Assembly: GCA_937892695.1 (NCBI GenBank)
Contig: CALBJK010000035.1
Coordinates: 1 to 30,836, forward strand
DNA: 30,836 nt
Direction of reading: 5' to 3'
DNA from: an uncultured Prevotella sp.
GTDB lineage: Bacteria; Bacteroidota; Bacteroidia; Bacteroidales; Bacteroidaceae
Under the pieces are notes generated by a model. The model made no database searches, was not told where the DNA came from, and saw nothing but the letters and a program-made list of their open reading frames with translations. Shown here piece by piece: positions 16,544 through 25,800 of this stretch. Made by a program: the position numbers and the translations under genes. Position 1 is the stretch's first letter. Each line of letters begins with the position of its first letter.

Positions 16544-17848
16544 TTAAAAGGCATTTGGCCGCCAGTCCTTGCTTGTCATTATTTCCAGAACCTTGTCATC
16601 GGTCTTGCACATGGCCTCGGCTCCGATGCTGGTAAGGTTGTGTATCGACTTGTCAACATCGTCGTCGATTATTCCTTCGGCCGAAGTGACGCAGCGTCCT
16701 TCCATCGATAGTACGGAAGAGAGCAGAGCCGTAGACACACCCGACGATATCTTTAGGGCACAGCTGGGCTTTGCTCCGTCGCATATCATGCCTGTAAGGT
16801 TGGCTATCATGTTCTTCACCGAATTGCATACACGTCCGTAGTCGCCGCCCATCAGATACGTGATGGCGCAGCTGGAACCTATGCTGGCGACAACGCATCC
16901 GCACAGAGCCGACAGTTTGCCAAGACTCTGCTTTATGTAGATGGCCGTAAGATGGCTGAGCGTAAGCGCACGTATCAGCTCTTCTTCGGTGTTCTCGTTC
17001 TCTTCGGCATACACCACTACAGGGTTTGTGGCGCATATTCCCTGATTACCCGAACCGCTGTTGCTCATCACCGGTATCATTGCTCCGCCCATACGTGCGT
17101 CGCAGGCCAGAGCTGTCTTTGATATGATGTGTGAGAAGATGCTGTTGCCGAATATGCCGTGGCTCAACGGACGGTCGATTGTCTTGCCCAGACAGTGGCC
17201 GTAGTTGCCTTTTTTCGACTCTTCGGCAGCTCGGATGTTGTATTCTTTAGTTTTCCGGATAAAGCGGATTTCCTCCAGCGGGGCGGTCATGGCGAAGTCA
17301 TAAACAGTGTGCATGTCGAGCTGAATGTCAGCGTCTTCAGCTTCTGACTGTCCGGAATGTTGCTTGTCGAGGAGCACCTTGCCGTCTTTTTCCAGATAAG
17401 TGAAATTAGTATGCGACCCGGCTATTATGGCCTTGGCTGTATGTCCGCCGGCTTCGCATACGGTTTCGACATAGAGTTTTTCGCTTATTCCTGTCTTCAG
17501 CTGTATGCCGATTCTGTTTTGCCGGATATAACGTTTTCCTTCTTCAAGACTTTCGGGCGTGAGGTCTTTGATTACTTCAAGCTCATATTCAGACCGTCCG
17601 ATGAGTGCGCCGAGAGCGATGGCGATAGGCAGTCCTATCATCCCTGTTCCGGGAATGCCCACACCCATCGCGTTTTTCAGGATATTTGCACTCAGAAACA
17701 CTGTTATCTTCTCAGGCAGGCATCCCAGCTCTTCGGTGGCGCGAGCCGTACACAGTGCCACCGCCATAGGCTCTGTACAGCCTACGGCGGGCACCACTTC
17801 TTTCTTAATGAGGGCGATGATACGCTCCCTGACGCTTTTCTCTGTCAT
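16544..17848 (-). CDS. cyuA: L-cysteine desulfidase / L-serine ammonia-lyase-like protein (UPF0597, CyuA/YhaM family)
   Basis: The protein has 434 residues and family markers: PAVGCTEP (C24) near the start, GIPGTGMIGLPIAIALGALIG, MSNSGSGNQGI in the middle, and a cysteine-rich second half (ALCGCVVASIGSSCAITYLMGG, then DGAKPSCALK). Members bind a 4Fe-4S cluster and break L-cysteine down to pyruvate, ammonia and sulfide; some act on serine. The start ATG overlaps the dsbD stop by four bases (ATGA), so the two are translationally coupled. The link to dsbD suggests a shared theme of thiol handling, which is inference. Confidence 0.85.
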   Translation of the reverse strand: MTEKSVRERIIALIKKEVVPAVGCTEPMAVALCTARATEELGCLPEKITVFLSANILKNAMGVGIPGTGMIGLPIAIALGALIGRSEYELEVIKDLTPESLEEGKRYIRQNRIGIQLKTGISEKLYVETVCEAGGHTAKAIIAGSHTNFTYLEKDGKVLLDKQHSGQSEAEDADIQLDMHTVYDFAMTAPLEEIRFIRKTKEYNIRAAEESKKGNYGHCLGKTIDRPLSHGIFGNSIFSHIISKTALACDARMGGAMIPVMSNSGSGNQGICATNPVVVYAEENENTEEELIRALTLSHLTAIYIKQSLGKLSALCGCVVASIGSSCAITYLMGGDYGRVCNSVKNMIANLTGMICDGAKPSCALKISSGVSTALLSSVLSMEGRCVTSAEGIIDDDVDKSIHNLTSIGAEAMCKTDDKVLEIMTSKDWRPNAF

Positions 17849-19881
17849 TTTCTGTTATAGTTGTCGAGTCCCGTCTGTAGGAATTCGGTATAAGCCTGTA
17901 TGTCCTCATCGTATGAGCGGCTGCCGGTCAGAGGCATTCCGTCGCTGTCGAGCAGCACATAGAAAGGCTGGGTGTTTGAACCGAACTTCACACGTTGCAG
18001 ATAGCTCCACTTGTCGCCGACTGTGCGCAGAGTGCGTTGCTGTCCGTTCTCAGTGACGGTCATCGGCTTGTCGAGCGGAGTCTTGTCGTCGACATAGAGC
18101 GAAACTAGAATGTACTTGTTGTTAAGCATGTCGGCCACTTTGGCATCAGTCCATACAGCGGCCTCCATCTTACGGCAGTTTACGCATCCGAATCCGGTGA
18201 AGTCGACCATCACGGGTTTGCCTTCGAGACGCGACGCAGCCATTGCAGCTTCATAGTCCTTGAACTTAGGATGAACTTCGTTCTTGTAGAGGTTGAAGTC
18301 CTGGGTGTTCATCGGAGGTGCAAAGGCACTGATGGCTTTCAGAGGTGCGCCCCAGAGTCCTGGTATCATGTACACGGCGAAGGCCAGCGAGATGAGGGCG
18401 AGGAAGAACTGCGGCACATTTGTGCGGCGTTCGTCATCGTCGTGCGGGAACTTTATCAGGCCAAGCAGGTACAGGCCGAGCAGCCCGAATATCACAATCC
18501 ATAGCGAGAGGAAGGTCTCGCGGTCGAGTATGTGCCAGCCATAGGCCAGATCGGCCACGGAGAGGAACTTCAGAGCGAAAGCCAGCTCTATGAAGCCCAA
18601 CACCACCTTTATCACATTCATCCATCCGCCCGACTTAGGAGCCGACTTGAGAAGTGTGGGGAACATTGCAAACAAGGTGAACGGTATGGCCAGAGCCAGT
18701 GCAAAACCTAACATACCGAGCGTCGGGCCTACGATGCTACCCTGAGTGGACACAGCCACAAGCAGGAAGCCGATGATAGGACCGGTGCAAGAGAACGACA
18801 CCAGCACGAGCGTGAAAGCCATGAGGAAGATGCTCAGCACGCCACTCGTGGATTCGGACTTCTGGTCGATTTTGTTGCTCCACGACGAAGGCAGAGTCAG
18901 CTCGAAAGCTCCGAAGAACGATGCCGCAAACACTATGAGCAGCAGACAGAAGAGTATGTTGAACACAGCATTGGTAGACAGGGCGTTGAGGGCACTCGCC
19001 CCGAAAAGCAATGTCACTACCAATCCCAGCAATACATATATCACGACAATGGAGATGCCGTAAGTGGTGGCTTCGCGGATGGCCTTGCCGCGGTCTTTAT
19101 TGCGTTTGAGGAAGAAGCTGACAGTCATCGGGATGATAGGCCAGACACAGGGTGTGAACAGGGCGAGGAATCCTCCGGCTATACCGGCCAGGAAGATGTA
19201 GAGCAGCGAGTTGCTCACAGGCTTGTCGTATGCAGACAGTTCGTTTATGACAGGCTTCCACAATTGCTGCAGGTCGGCGGCCGAAAGGTTCTTGGCTGCG
19301 GCCAAGGCTGCTGTGTCTGCCTTTGCCGAGTCGCCGGCCTGAGCCATAGCGGCTTTTGCCGAGTCGGCTGCAGCCTTTTCGGCTTCGGCTTGCTCTTCGG
19401 CCTCACCGGCTGCTTCACCGTCGACGGCGGGCGACTTGCCTTTTTTCACGAGAGGCACCTGGGTGGGAGGCATACACATCTCGTCGTTGCACGCGCCATA
19501 CTCCAGAAAAACGTCCAGAGAGTACTGAGGCTTGGTGAATTTCACTTTCTGCACGAATGTGACACTGTTCTCAAAGTAGCGCAGCTTCATGCCGAAGAGC
19601 TTGTCGAATTCGGAAATCTCGCGTCCTCGAGGGGTCAACTTACCCACGAGCTGCACACCGTCTTTCTTGTTGACGGTCAGTGTGGCAGATACAGGGCCGT
19701 CGTTACCCAATCCGGTAGAATAGACATGCCATCCTTTTTCTATCCGGCCTTTGAACACAATTTCTCCTTCGGCAGTTTTGCCGGTCTTCAGAGTGGCAGA
19801 GAACTTCACAGGGTTTGCCATCTGGGCGTTGCACAATATTACTGCCATGAACAGCAGCGCAACAGTCATCAGTCTTTTCAT
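17845..19881 (-). CDS. dsbD: Thiol:disulfide interchange protein DsbD
   Basis: The protein has 678 residues and all three DsbD parts. It begins with a signal peptide (1-19) and a periplasmic alpha domain with the cysteine pair C131/C136 in ACNDEMCMPP. An Ala/Glu-rich linker (150-205) follows. The membrane domain has about eight helices, with C245 in FTPCVWP and C365 in FSCTGP. The C-terminal thioredoxin-like gamma domain has C566/C569 in FGCVNCRKM. It carries electrons from cytoplasmic thioredoxin across the inner membrane to keep periplasmic thiols reduced. The alanine-rich linker is longer than in E. coli DsbD. The promoter is near 19981-20012; cyuA follows with a four-base overlap. Confidence 0.95.
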   Translation of the reverse strand: MKRLMTVALLFMAVILCNAQMANPVKFSATLKTGKTAEGEIVFKGRIEKGWHVYSTGLGNDGPVSATLTVNKKDGVQLVGKLTPRGREISEFDKLFGMKLRYFENSVTFVQKVKFTKPQYSLDVFLEYGACNDEMCMPPTQVPLVKKGKSPAVDGEAAGEAEEQAEAEKAAADSAKAAMAQAGDSAKADTAALAAAKNLSAADLQQLWKPVINELSAYDKPVSNSLLYIFLAGIAGGFLALFTPCVWPIIPMTVSFFLKRNKDRGKAIREATTYGISIVVIYVLLGLVVTLLFGASALNALSTNAVFNILFCLLLIVFAASFFGAFELTLPSSWSNKIDQKSESTSGVLSIFLMAFTLVLVSFSCTGPIIGFLLVAVSTQGSIVGPTLGMLGFALALAIPFTLFAMFPTLLKSAPKSGGWMNVIKVVLGFIELAFALKFLSVADLAYGWHILDRETFLSLWIVIFGLLGLYLLGLIKFPHDDDERRTNVPQFFLALISLAFAVYMIPGLWGAPLKAISAFAPPMNTQDFNLYKNEVHPKFKDYEAAMAASRLEGKPVMVDFTGFGCVNCRKMEAAVWTDAKVADMLNNKYILVSLYVDDKTPLDKPMTVTENGQQRTLRTVGDKWSYLQRVKFGSNTQPFYVLLDSDGMPLTGSRSYDEDIQAYTEFLQTGLDNYNRK

Positions 19882-19980
19882 ATTAAAGTCGTTATCTTGT
19901 TTGCGAAATTATTTTTCCCATTTGCTTCAGACACACGTTTCTGTCTGTAAGTTTGCCAACTATGCCTACCAATAATGATA

Positions 19981-20012
19981 CAAAGTTATAGCAAATGCAA
20001 AGTTACAGCAAA
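19981..20012 (-). promoter_or_regulatory. Promoter of dsbD-cyuA
   Basis: On the minus strand TTTG (20012-20009) and TAACTTTG (19988-19981) are exactly 20 bases apart, matching the Bacteroidetes consensus. The start site would be near 19974, giving a leader of about 93 bases. A second copy of the -7 box lies at 20005-19998. Confidence 0.75.
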
Positions 20013-20014
20013 TG
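19981..20014. repeat. 17-base tandem duplication covering the dsbD promoter
   Basis: The 17-base unit at 19981-19997 is repeated at 19998-20014 with one difference (T at 19989, C at 20006). Each unit carries CAAAGTTA, the reverse complement of a -7 box, and CAAA, the reverse complement of a -33 box. The -33 of the downstream promoter is therefore supplied by the second unit. Confidence 0.9.
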
Positions 20015-20476
20015 GGTGGGATAAAGAACAAATATCGTTTGTTTTTATTTCCGAATGCGGCAAAACTTCTCCAGAGCATTGATTCTGTGCTTGAAAAGAC
20101 AGTATCAGTGTGACAGACGCGTACTTCACTCCTCCGGAATCATTCGCAATGAGGTTTCTACCGCCATGGTTCAGCTCATTCGTCCAATACGTATTTCTTA
20201 CTGCAGGTTTTAGGCTGGACATCCGTCACTTTCAATTTGTAACCGTTTTTACGCATTTCTGCCTTTTGAAGAGCCAGTATTTCATTTTCGGGCCGAATGC
20301 AGACTGTCATATCTCGCGTTTTTTCAAACAATCTTATTTCCACTTGGGAAAATGCTGAAAATGACGATTTATGCTAAAAAACAGGAGCTGCTGACTATCA
20401 GCGGCTTACGAAACGAAATCGTATTTTACAAGGATATTTACTGCATAAAAATACATAAAGATGGTTCAAAATAACT
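20015..20476. other. Non-coding AT-rich stretch upstream of dsbD
   Basis: No credible gene is present. Fragments such as 20404-20430 resemble decayed units of the adjacent 22-base repeat family (TTTCGTTTCGTAA on the minus strand) but are not in register with it. Confidence 0.5.
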
Positions 20477-20564
20477 TTTTTATCTTGCTGAAAGCCGCGT
20501 TCTGTGTTCTGAAACGAAGCTTATTACGTTACGAAACGAGGCTTATTGGATTTCAAAACGGTGC
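20477..20564 (-). repeat. Array A of degenerate 22-base tandem repeats (four units)
   Basis: Read on the minus strand, four 22-base units follow one another without gaps: 20564-20543, 20542-20521, 20520-20499 and 20498-20477. Shared positions are GC at 1-2, CGTTTC or a near match at 5-10, and AATAA at 18-22 in the first two. Flanking sequence on both sides looks like further decayed units. The same unit and period occur at 30673-30781 on the other strand. Confidence 0.8.
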
Positions 20565-20737
20565 TTTTCAGAAATCATTGGCATTTTTTCATGCTGCCGA
20601 ACACGGAATTAACGCTTGTTAACCTCTATTTTGCGACTTTGTTTTGTCAAAAGTTTGTCATAAATAATCGGAAGGAAACAGGTTACGAATTGAAAGCGGC
20701 TGTCAGGAGTAGACACGGTCTGTATATAAAAAACATA

Positions 20738-20764
20738 CGCCGCAACTCTCAACGAGCTGCGGCG
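20738..20764 (-). terminator. Intrinsic terminator, possibly bidirectional
   Basis: CGCCGCA at 20738-20744 pairs with TGCGGCG at 20758-20764. After one mismatch the stem continues CTC/GAG around a 5-base loop. On the minus strand it is followed within three bases by six Ts; on the plus strand by ATTATTTTGTTT. Confidence 0.75.
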
Positions 20765-20916
20765 CATTATTTTGTTTAAACATTAAACTATCAAATTAAA
20801 TGAAGAACCGCACGTTCTTCCAGTCATCTGCTAAACAATCGTTCAATTCACCTTAAACCTAAAAACTAAAAACCTAAACTTATTACTATTAATCTAAACA
20901 ATCTATTGTCTTTCGA
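20738..20916 (-). ncRNA. Candidate small RNA or orphan leader of about 180 nt
   Basis: A consensus promoter (20953-20922) and an intrinsic terminator (20764-20738) on the minus strand frame this stretch. It contains no reading frame above about 26 codons. Visible structure: a TGTC-GAAA-GACA mini-hairpin at the 5' end (20918-20907), a 7-bp hairpin GAAGAAC/GTTCTTC at 20820-20802, two copies of GATTGTTTAG, and the terminator stem. A 14-codon frame starts with ATG at 20827, so a leader peptide is possible. The next gene downstream (dsbD) is about 860 bases away and has its own promoter. Confidence 0.55.
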
Positions 20917-20921
20917 CACTG

Positions 20922-20953
20922 CAAAGATAGTTATTCTAATCTGTTTGCGCAAA
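20922..20953 (-). promoter_or_regulatory. Promoter of the candidate small RNA, with an 18-bp palindrome
   Basis: On the minus strand TTTG (20953-20950) and TATCTTTG (20929-20922) are exactly 20 bases apart. The -33 box lies inside the perfect palindrome TCTGTTTGCGCAAACAGA (20940-20957), a likely regulator-binding site. Confidence 0.75.
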
Positions 20954-20978
20954 CAGAATTATAAGATTATTAATGAAA

Positions 20979-21016
20979 CAGCCTTCTTTTTTGACATAAA
21001 TCAAAAAAGAAGGCTG
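20979..21016 (-). terminator. Terminator of the porU-porV-ispF operon
   Basis: The 16-bp arms at 20979-20994 and 21001-21016 are perfectly complementary (CAGCCTTCTTTTTTGA on the plus side) around a 6-base loop. The hairpin lies 28 bases after the ispF stop and is followed on the minus strand by TTTCATTAAT. Confidence 0.8.
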
Positions 21017-21043
21017 CTGCCTACACACTGAATATATGGAAAG

Positions 21044-21523
21044 TCAGTCTTTCTCCAGCAAAACGGTAGCGTAGGCTGACATGCCTTCCTCTCGGCCTGT
21101 GAATCCCAGATGTTCGGTAGTAGTGGCCTTAACGGAAATGTTGTCAATGTCGGTACCGATGACTTCGGCCAGACATCGCTGCATTGCGGGAATGTGTGGA
21201 TTGAGCTTCGGACGTTCGGCGCACACGGTGGCGTCGAGATTGCCCAGACGATAACCCTTTGTCGCAATGATGGCGACTGTCTTGCGCAAAAGAATCTTAC
21301 TGTCTACATTGAGCGTTTCTTTTGCAGTATCTGGGAAATGATAGCCTATGTCACGCATATTGGCTGCGCCAAGCATGGCATCGCAGATGGCATGAATAAG
21401 TACGTCGGCATCGCTGTGACCGAGCAATCCTACCGGGTTATCTATCCTTATGCCGCCGAGCCATAACTCGCGGCCTTCTACGAGCCTGTGTACGTCGAAA
21501 CCAAAGCCTACACGAAAAGTCAT
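21044..21523 (-). CDS. ispF: 2-C-methyl-D-erythritol 2,4-cyclodiphosphate synthase
   Basis: The protein has 159 residues, the standard length. Zinc ligands D10 and H12 lie in GFDVHR and H44 in DADVLIHAI. AERPKLNPHI and the closing ISVKATTTEHLGFTGREEG are also diagnostic. The enzyme cyclises CDP-methylerythritol 2-phosphate in the cytoplasmic MEP pathway to isoprenoid precursors. It is the last gene of the operon, 52 bases after porV, and a strong hairpin follows its stop. Its placement after porU and porV matches the order I recall from Porphyromonas. Confidence 0.97.
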   Translation of the reverse strand: MTFRVGFGFDVHRLVEGRELWLGGIRIDNPVGLLGHSDADVLIHAICDAMLGAANMRDIGYHFPDTAKETLNVDSKILLRKTVAIIATKGYRLGNLDATVCAERPKLNPHIPAMQRCLAEVIGTDIDNISVKATTTEHLGFTGREEGMSAYATVLLEKD

Positions 21524-21575
21524 AAAAATCAGTGCTTATCAATTGGTGATCAATACTTATCTACCGGCATAGCCG

Positions 21576-22760
21576 TTATCTTCTGAACAAATCCTTTATC
21601 CCGTCCATGTCGAAACTGAGCGTGAAACGAAGAGTCTGGTCAAGAGGGTTGCTTTTGGCTGTAGCTATCACATAAGCGGCATCGAGCGAGAAGACGCTCA
21701 TCTTGAATCCGGCACCGACGGTGAAATACTTACGGTTACCCTTATTCTCAGACTCGTGGTGGTAACCGGCACGCACGGCAAACTGGTCGTGATAGACATA
21801 TTCGCCGCCGACACTCCATTGCACTTCTTGCAGTTCTTCCTTGAAACCGTTCGGAGCATCGTTGAAACTCTTGAAAATACCGCTTATGCTCGACACGTCA
21901 TAGTAATCTTTCTGCAAACGCCGCTGATAGTCTTCATCGCTTTCTCCTGTGTCTTGCTTAGGGTAAGTGGGCACGAGCAACTTGTTGGCATCTGCAGTGA
22001 TGGTGAAACGGTTATACTCGTCGATTGGCACCATCAGAGACGCGCCCAGACGCATGTTGGTAGGTATGAACTCACTGTTATCGTCGCCCCCGAACGAGAT
22101 TTTACTTCCTATATTTGAAATGTTCAGTCCGAGTCCGAGCTGGCATTCGCGTTCGCCGAAATTGACATAGTTCTGGTAGTAGCAGGCTATGTCGGCTGCA
22201 AACGCGCTTCCGGGCGTGGTGTCGTCGGTGTAATCGTAGGTAAGGTCCGAATAAATCCATCTGACGGCAGCTGCAATGGAAAACTTCTCGCTGAGCATGA
22301 GCGAATAGGCAGCATCAAACGACATCTCGTAAGGATTGATGGTCATGCCAGGCTGGTCGGTACTGGTAGAGCCGCCTTCGTTCATCATAACCTCGCCGAG
22401 CGAGAAATAGCGCAGCGAAGCCGACACGGCCGAGTAGTCGCCTATGCGGTAATAGCCTACCAGATAGGCCAAGTCCATGTCGTTGACAAGCTGACGCAGC
22501 CACGGAGTATAGTTCAGAGCCACACCGGAACGCGAGATGGCGAAAGGATATTTTGCCGGATTCCAGTACTGCGACACTACATCAGGGTCTGTTGCCGCAC
22601 CGGCATCGCCAAGTCCCGCAGCACGGGCATCGGGCGCAATGGTCTGCGACGTAACCGAAGTGTTTACCGGGTTGAACATGTTTTTCTTGTCTTGGGCTAC
22701 AGAAGGAAGTGCCGTAGCGGCAGCAAGACCTATTGAGAGCAATTTTATGTTATATTTCAT
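21576..22760 (-). CDS. porV: Type IX secretion outer-membrane protein PorV
   Basis: From ATG 22760 the protein has 394 residues and begins with a clear signal peptide (MKYNIKLLSIGLAAATALPSVAQ split at about residue 23 by signal peptidase). The frame can be extended to 22808, but that adds residues ahead of the signal peptide and overlaps porU. The mature start contains APDARAAGLGDAGAATDPD, the hallmark of the PorV/PorQ group. The rest is an FadL-like 14-strand beta-barrel with alternating aromatic strands, ending FTLSFDMDGIKDLFRR. PorV collects C-terminal-domain substrates at the translocon and passes them to the PorU attachment complex on the cell surface. It lies 44 bases after porU. Confidence 0.93.
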   Translation of the reverse strand: MKYNIKLLSIGLAAATALPSVAQDKKNMFNPVNTSVTSQTIAPDARAAGLGDAGAATDPDVVSQYWNPAKYPFAISRSGVALNYTPWLRQLVNDMDLAYLVGYYRIGDYSAVSASLRYFSLGEVMMNEGGSTSTDQPGMTINPYEMSFDAAYSLMLSEKFSIAAAVRWIYSDLTYDYTDDTTPGSAFAADIACYYQNYVNFGERECQLGLGLNISNIGSKISFGGDDNSEFIPTNMRLGASLMVPIDEYNRFTITADANKLLVPTYPKQDTGESDEDYQRRLQKDYYDVSSISGIFKSFNDAPNGFKEELQEVQWSVGGEYVYHDQFAVRAGYHHESENKGNRKYFTVGAGFKMSVFSLDAAYVIATAKSNPLDQTLRFTLSFDMDGIKDLFRR

Positions 22761-22804
22761 TCTTTTTGTCGGATAATGTACAATTACAATAACGCCGTGC
22801 TCTT

Positions 22805-25800
22805 TCAATTATTGTTGGTTATGATAAGTTTCTTGGCTTTTGGCTTTCCTGATACGCCGTCGGTGGTAGTGGTGACCTTGTAGATGTACACTCCGGCAGG
22901 CAGTTTGTATCCGCTGTCAGTGGTCAGGTCCCAGTCGACAGTGTAGGCACTTCCGGTAGACACTCCGCTCTCGCTATGATGCCACAGCACACGCCCCACA
23001 AGGTCGGCCACGGTTATCTCGACATCCATCTCGCATCCTATGCGGTCGTGATTGATTATGAATGTCGTAGAGCTGGTGGCTGGGTTTGCGGTCGCACCGA
23101 TTGTGAATGAAGGCCGCAGCGACTTTTCAACTTTAAAAGTGAGCACTGTAGTAGACGGATTGTTTAGTATGTCCCACACTCTGAACGTCAGGCGGTGGTC
23201 GCCTTCGTCCAGCTCAGGTATGCTGTAGAACGTCGAGCCTTTCGTGTACGACCCGAAGTCGTAGCTGAAGTTGTTGTTCAGCACATACGTCTTGGACATG
23301 TCGCCGTCGATGGTGAGCACCATGTCGTGACCGATACCGTTAGACGTGGCGTTTATTCCGTCCTTGTCGGTTATCTGAGCCACAAAGTATGGTGTGGTGT
23401 TGACCTTGCCTCCGTCTACAAACGACGGCGAATTGAGATAACAATACACTGACGGGCCTATCGAATCGTTGCCGGCAAGCTCGCTTCCTCCGACGGTGAA
23501 GCTGCCGTCATAGCCGTTGGCCATGAGTTTATGGTCGTTGCTTACAGCATAAACGTTTATCATGCCTGTATTTCCGGAGTAGCTGATGTCTTTTGGAACG
23601 GCAAACGTGAATTCGAACTTACCGTTCGAAATGCTGTCACGTCCGTTATATAAAGTGCCGGGACGGTCGTTGTAAGTAAACGGCTTGTCTGGCCCGTCCG
23701 AATCGTTCCTCTCGTTCCAAAGACATGTCACAAGTTCCTGGCTGTCGCGCACTGTAGCCGAAGCCACACCGCAGAATCCGTCACCACCCTCGACATGTCC
23801 CTTTATGCGCATTATACTGCCCGCCTTGACGTCGGCCAGCCGCCCCGACGATGTGGCGACTCCGTTCACCGAATCGATGACAGCCTTCATTGTGGGGAGA
23901 TTTAGCGATAAGGCTGGGTCGCCCAGCAGAGAGTACTGAAGATTGTTAAGAGCCGAGCTGCTCGATGTTCCTTCTGCATTCTTGGCTATGCGCTGGGCCT
24001 CGCCGATAGTCTGTGGCCGACCGTCAACAATCTTCAGGATATTCTGGAGGAATGACATGTTCGTAGGTTTGTTATGGTATGCATAAACGGTGCGCGTAGT
24101 ACCGAAGAACGCCATTGACCCGCCTTTCGGATTGAGTACCGCCGCTTCGCCTATAGTGGGGGTTACGCCATCGAACGGCATAATGTCGCACGAAGCGGTA
24201 ATCCATAGGGGCATGTTGGTGTTGGTGAAGTTCTCAAAGTCGGTCAGTCGCAACACGGACTCGTGAGATATCTGATAAGCCGCTCCATGACCGGCATAGT
24301 CCATAATGAGCGCACCGTCAGACTGGTATTGCTTTATCTGCCTCGAAGCATCCGGATAGGTGTTGCCCGTAGCCGATGTCTCGCGCTTGTAAGCGTCCCA
24401 CATCACCTTCTTTATCACAAAGCCAGGATAGCGCGAGGCTATGTCTTCGGCGGCGGCGTCGACATCGCGCATGTGCAGATTGTCGTTGCCGTCGTCGCCC
24501 ATAAACACAAGCATGTTCTGCCATGACCCTGCATTTTTGTTTTCGGCGTAGTCGATGGTCTTGTCCATCATGATCTTGGCTTCGTCTGCCGTCGTAACAG
24601 GGAACCGCCCTACCGCTACGTCGAGCTTGTCAGGATAAAGCGGACTGACTCCCTCGCCGTCGTCGAGCATACAGTAGTAGCCGTCATCGACATAACAATT
24701 AATCTCACTGAACGAGTTTTCGCTTTCAAAGCAAAGCAGAAGGTCGTCGGCATTGAGGTTGCTACATTCGGAAGTGAGCAGACGGTTGTCCCACACGCAG
24801 TCGCCGAAAAGCACAAGATACTTTGGCATGTCGGATTCGTTCTGGGCACGGTCGTAGAGCATCTTCATGTATCCGCGATAGGCCGAGGCATCGGGTGTGC
24901 CGCTGGAGAACTCGTTGTACAGTTCGTCAGCCGGTACAATACGCACTCTCATGCCGTCCTGCGTCTCGTGCAGTTCTTTAAGACGTGTGGCCTGGGCAAG
25001 GAGTTTCTGCGACGTAGGTATTATTATAACCATGTCGGCGGCTCCGTCGGAATGATGGTCTTGGTTTGTTATGTTATAGACGTATTGCGGAACAGGAAAC
25101 TGTGACGTTAGAGAAGGGGCAGGAAACGGTTTGTTCCATGCCATAGACACATAGTCGAGACGCGCCGACTGACCTGAGACGAGGGTGAACTTCACAGTAT
25201 CCGTAGGCTGCAGGTCGCTCACATCGTAAGTAGCTCCGGCATCGTTGCCCTTGTCGTATGAACCGAGCTGGATGTTGAGAGTGCCGAGTTCGCGGCCGTT
25301 AAGCTCAACTTTGACCGACGCGGCTGCACCTGCCGACACATTCACCGAGAGTTTGGCCGACGTAGCATTGCTGTTTCCTGCGATGGTGACGGTCTGGGGT
25401 GACGAAGCTGTTATGGGCGTAGGGTCGAACAGATTGCGGCCGCCGTGATACCACGAATAGCCGTCTTTCTCATAAAGGGAATGATAAAAGTCGGCCGAAG
25501 GATAGAATGAAGAGATAAAAGCGGCCGAATCGACCGTGGCCGGAGTTTCGTCACTTTCAGTGATGAAATAGTATCCATAGTCCGAATAAGGATTACGGGT
25601 GCGGCGGGTGGCGGTGTTACCACTCCACGAAACCGGTCCGAGTGCATAGAACAGAAGGCGGCCTCCGGCCTCGCATGTAGGCACTTCTTTGAGGTCGTCG
25701 TGGGCTACTATGTCTTCTTCGGAAAGCTTTTCGGGTTTCAAGTTGCCGCCGTAACCATATATTTTCACCTTAGACAAGTCGGAGAAGCCTGCCTGCCGGG

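Noticed and set aside
19986..20222. A 78-codon minus-strand frame upstream of dsbD
   Set aside because: It overlaps the dsbD promoter duplication and its product shows no signal peptide, domain or family likeness.
20477..20564. Array A as a CRISPR array
   Set aside because: The units are degenerate and contiguous with no unique spacers, and no cas genes are present. The same applies to array B at 30673-30781.
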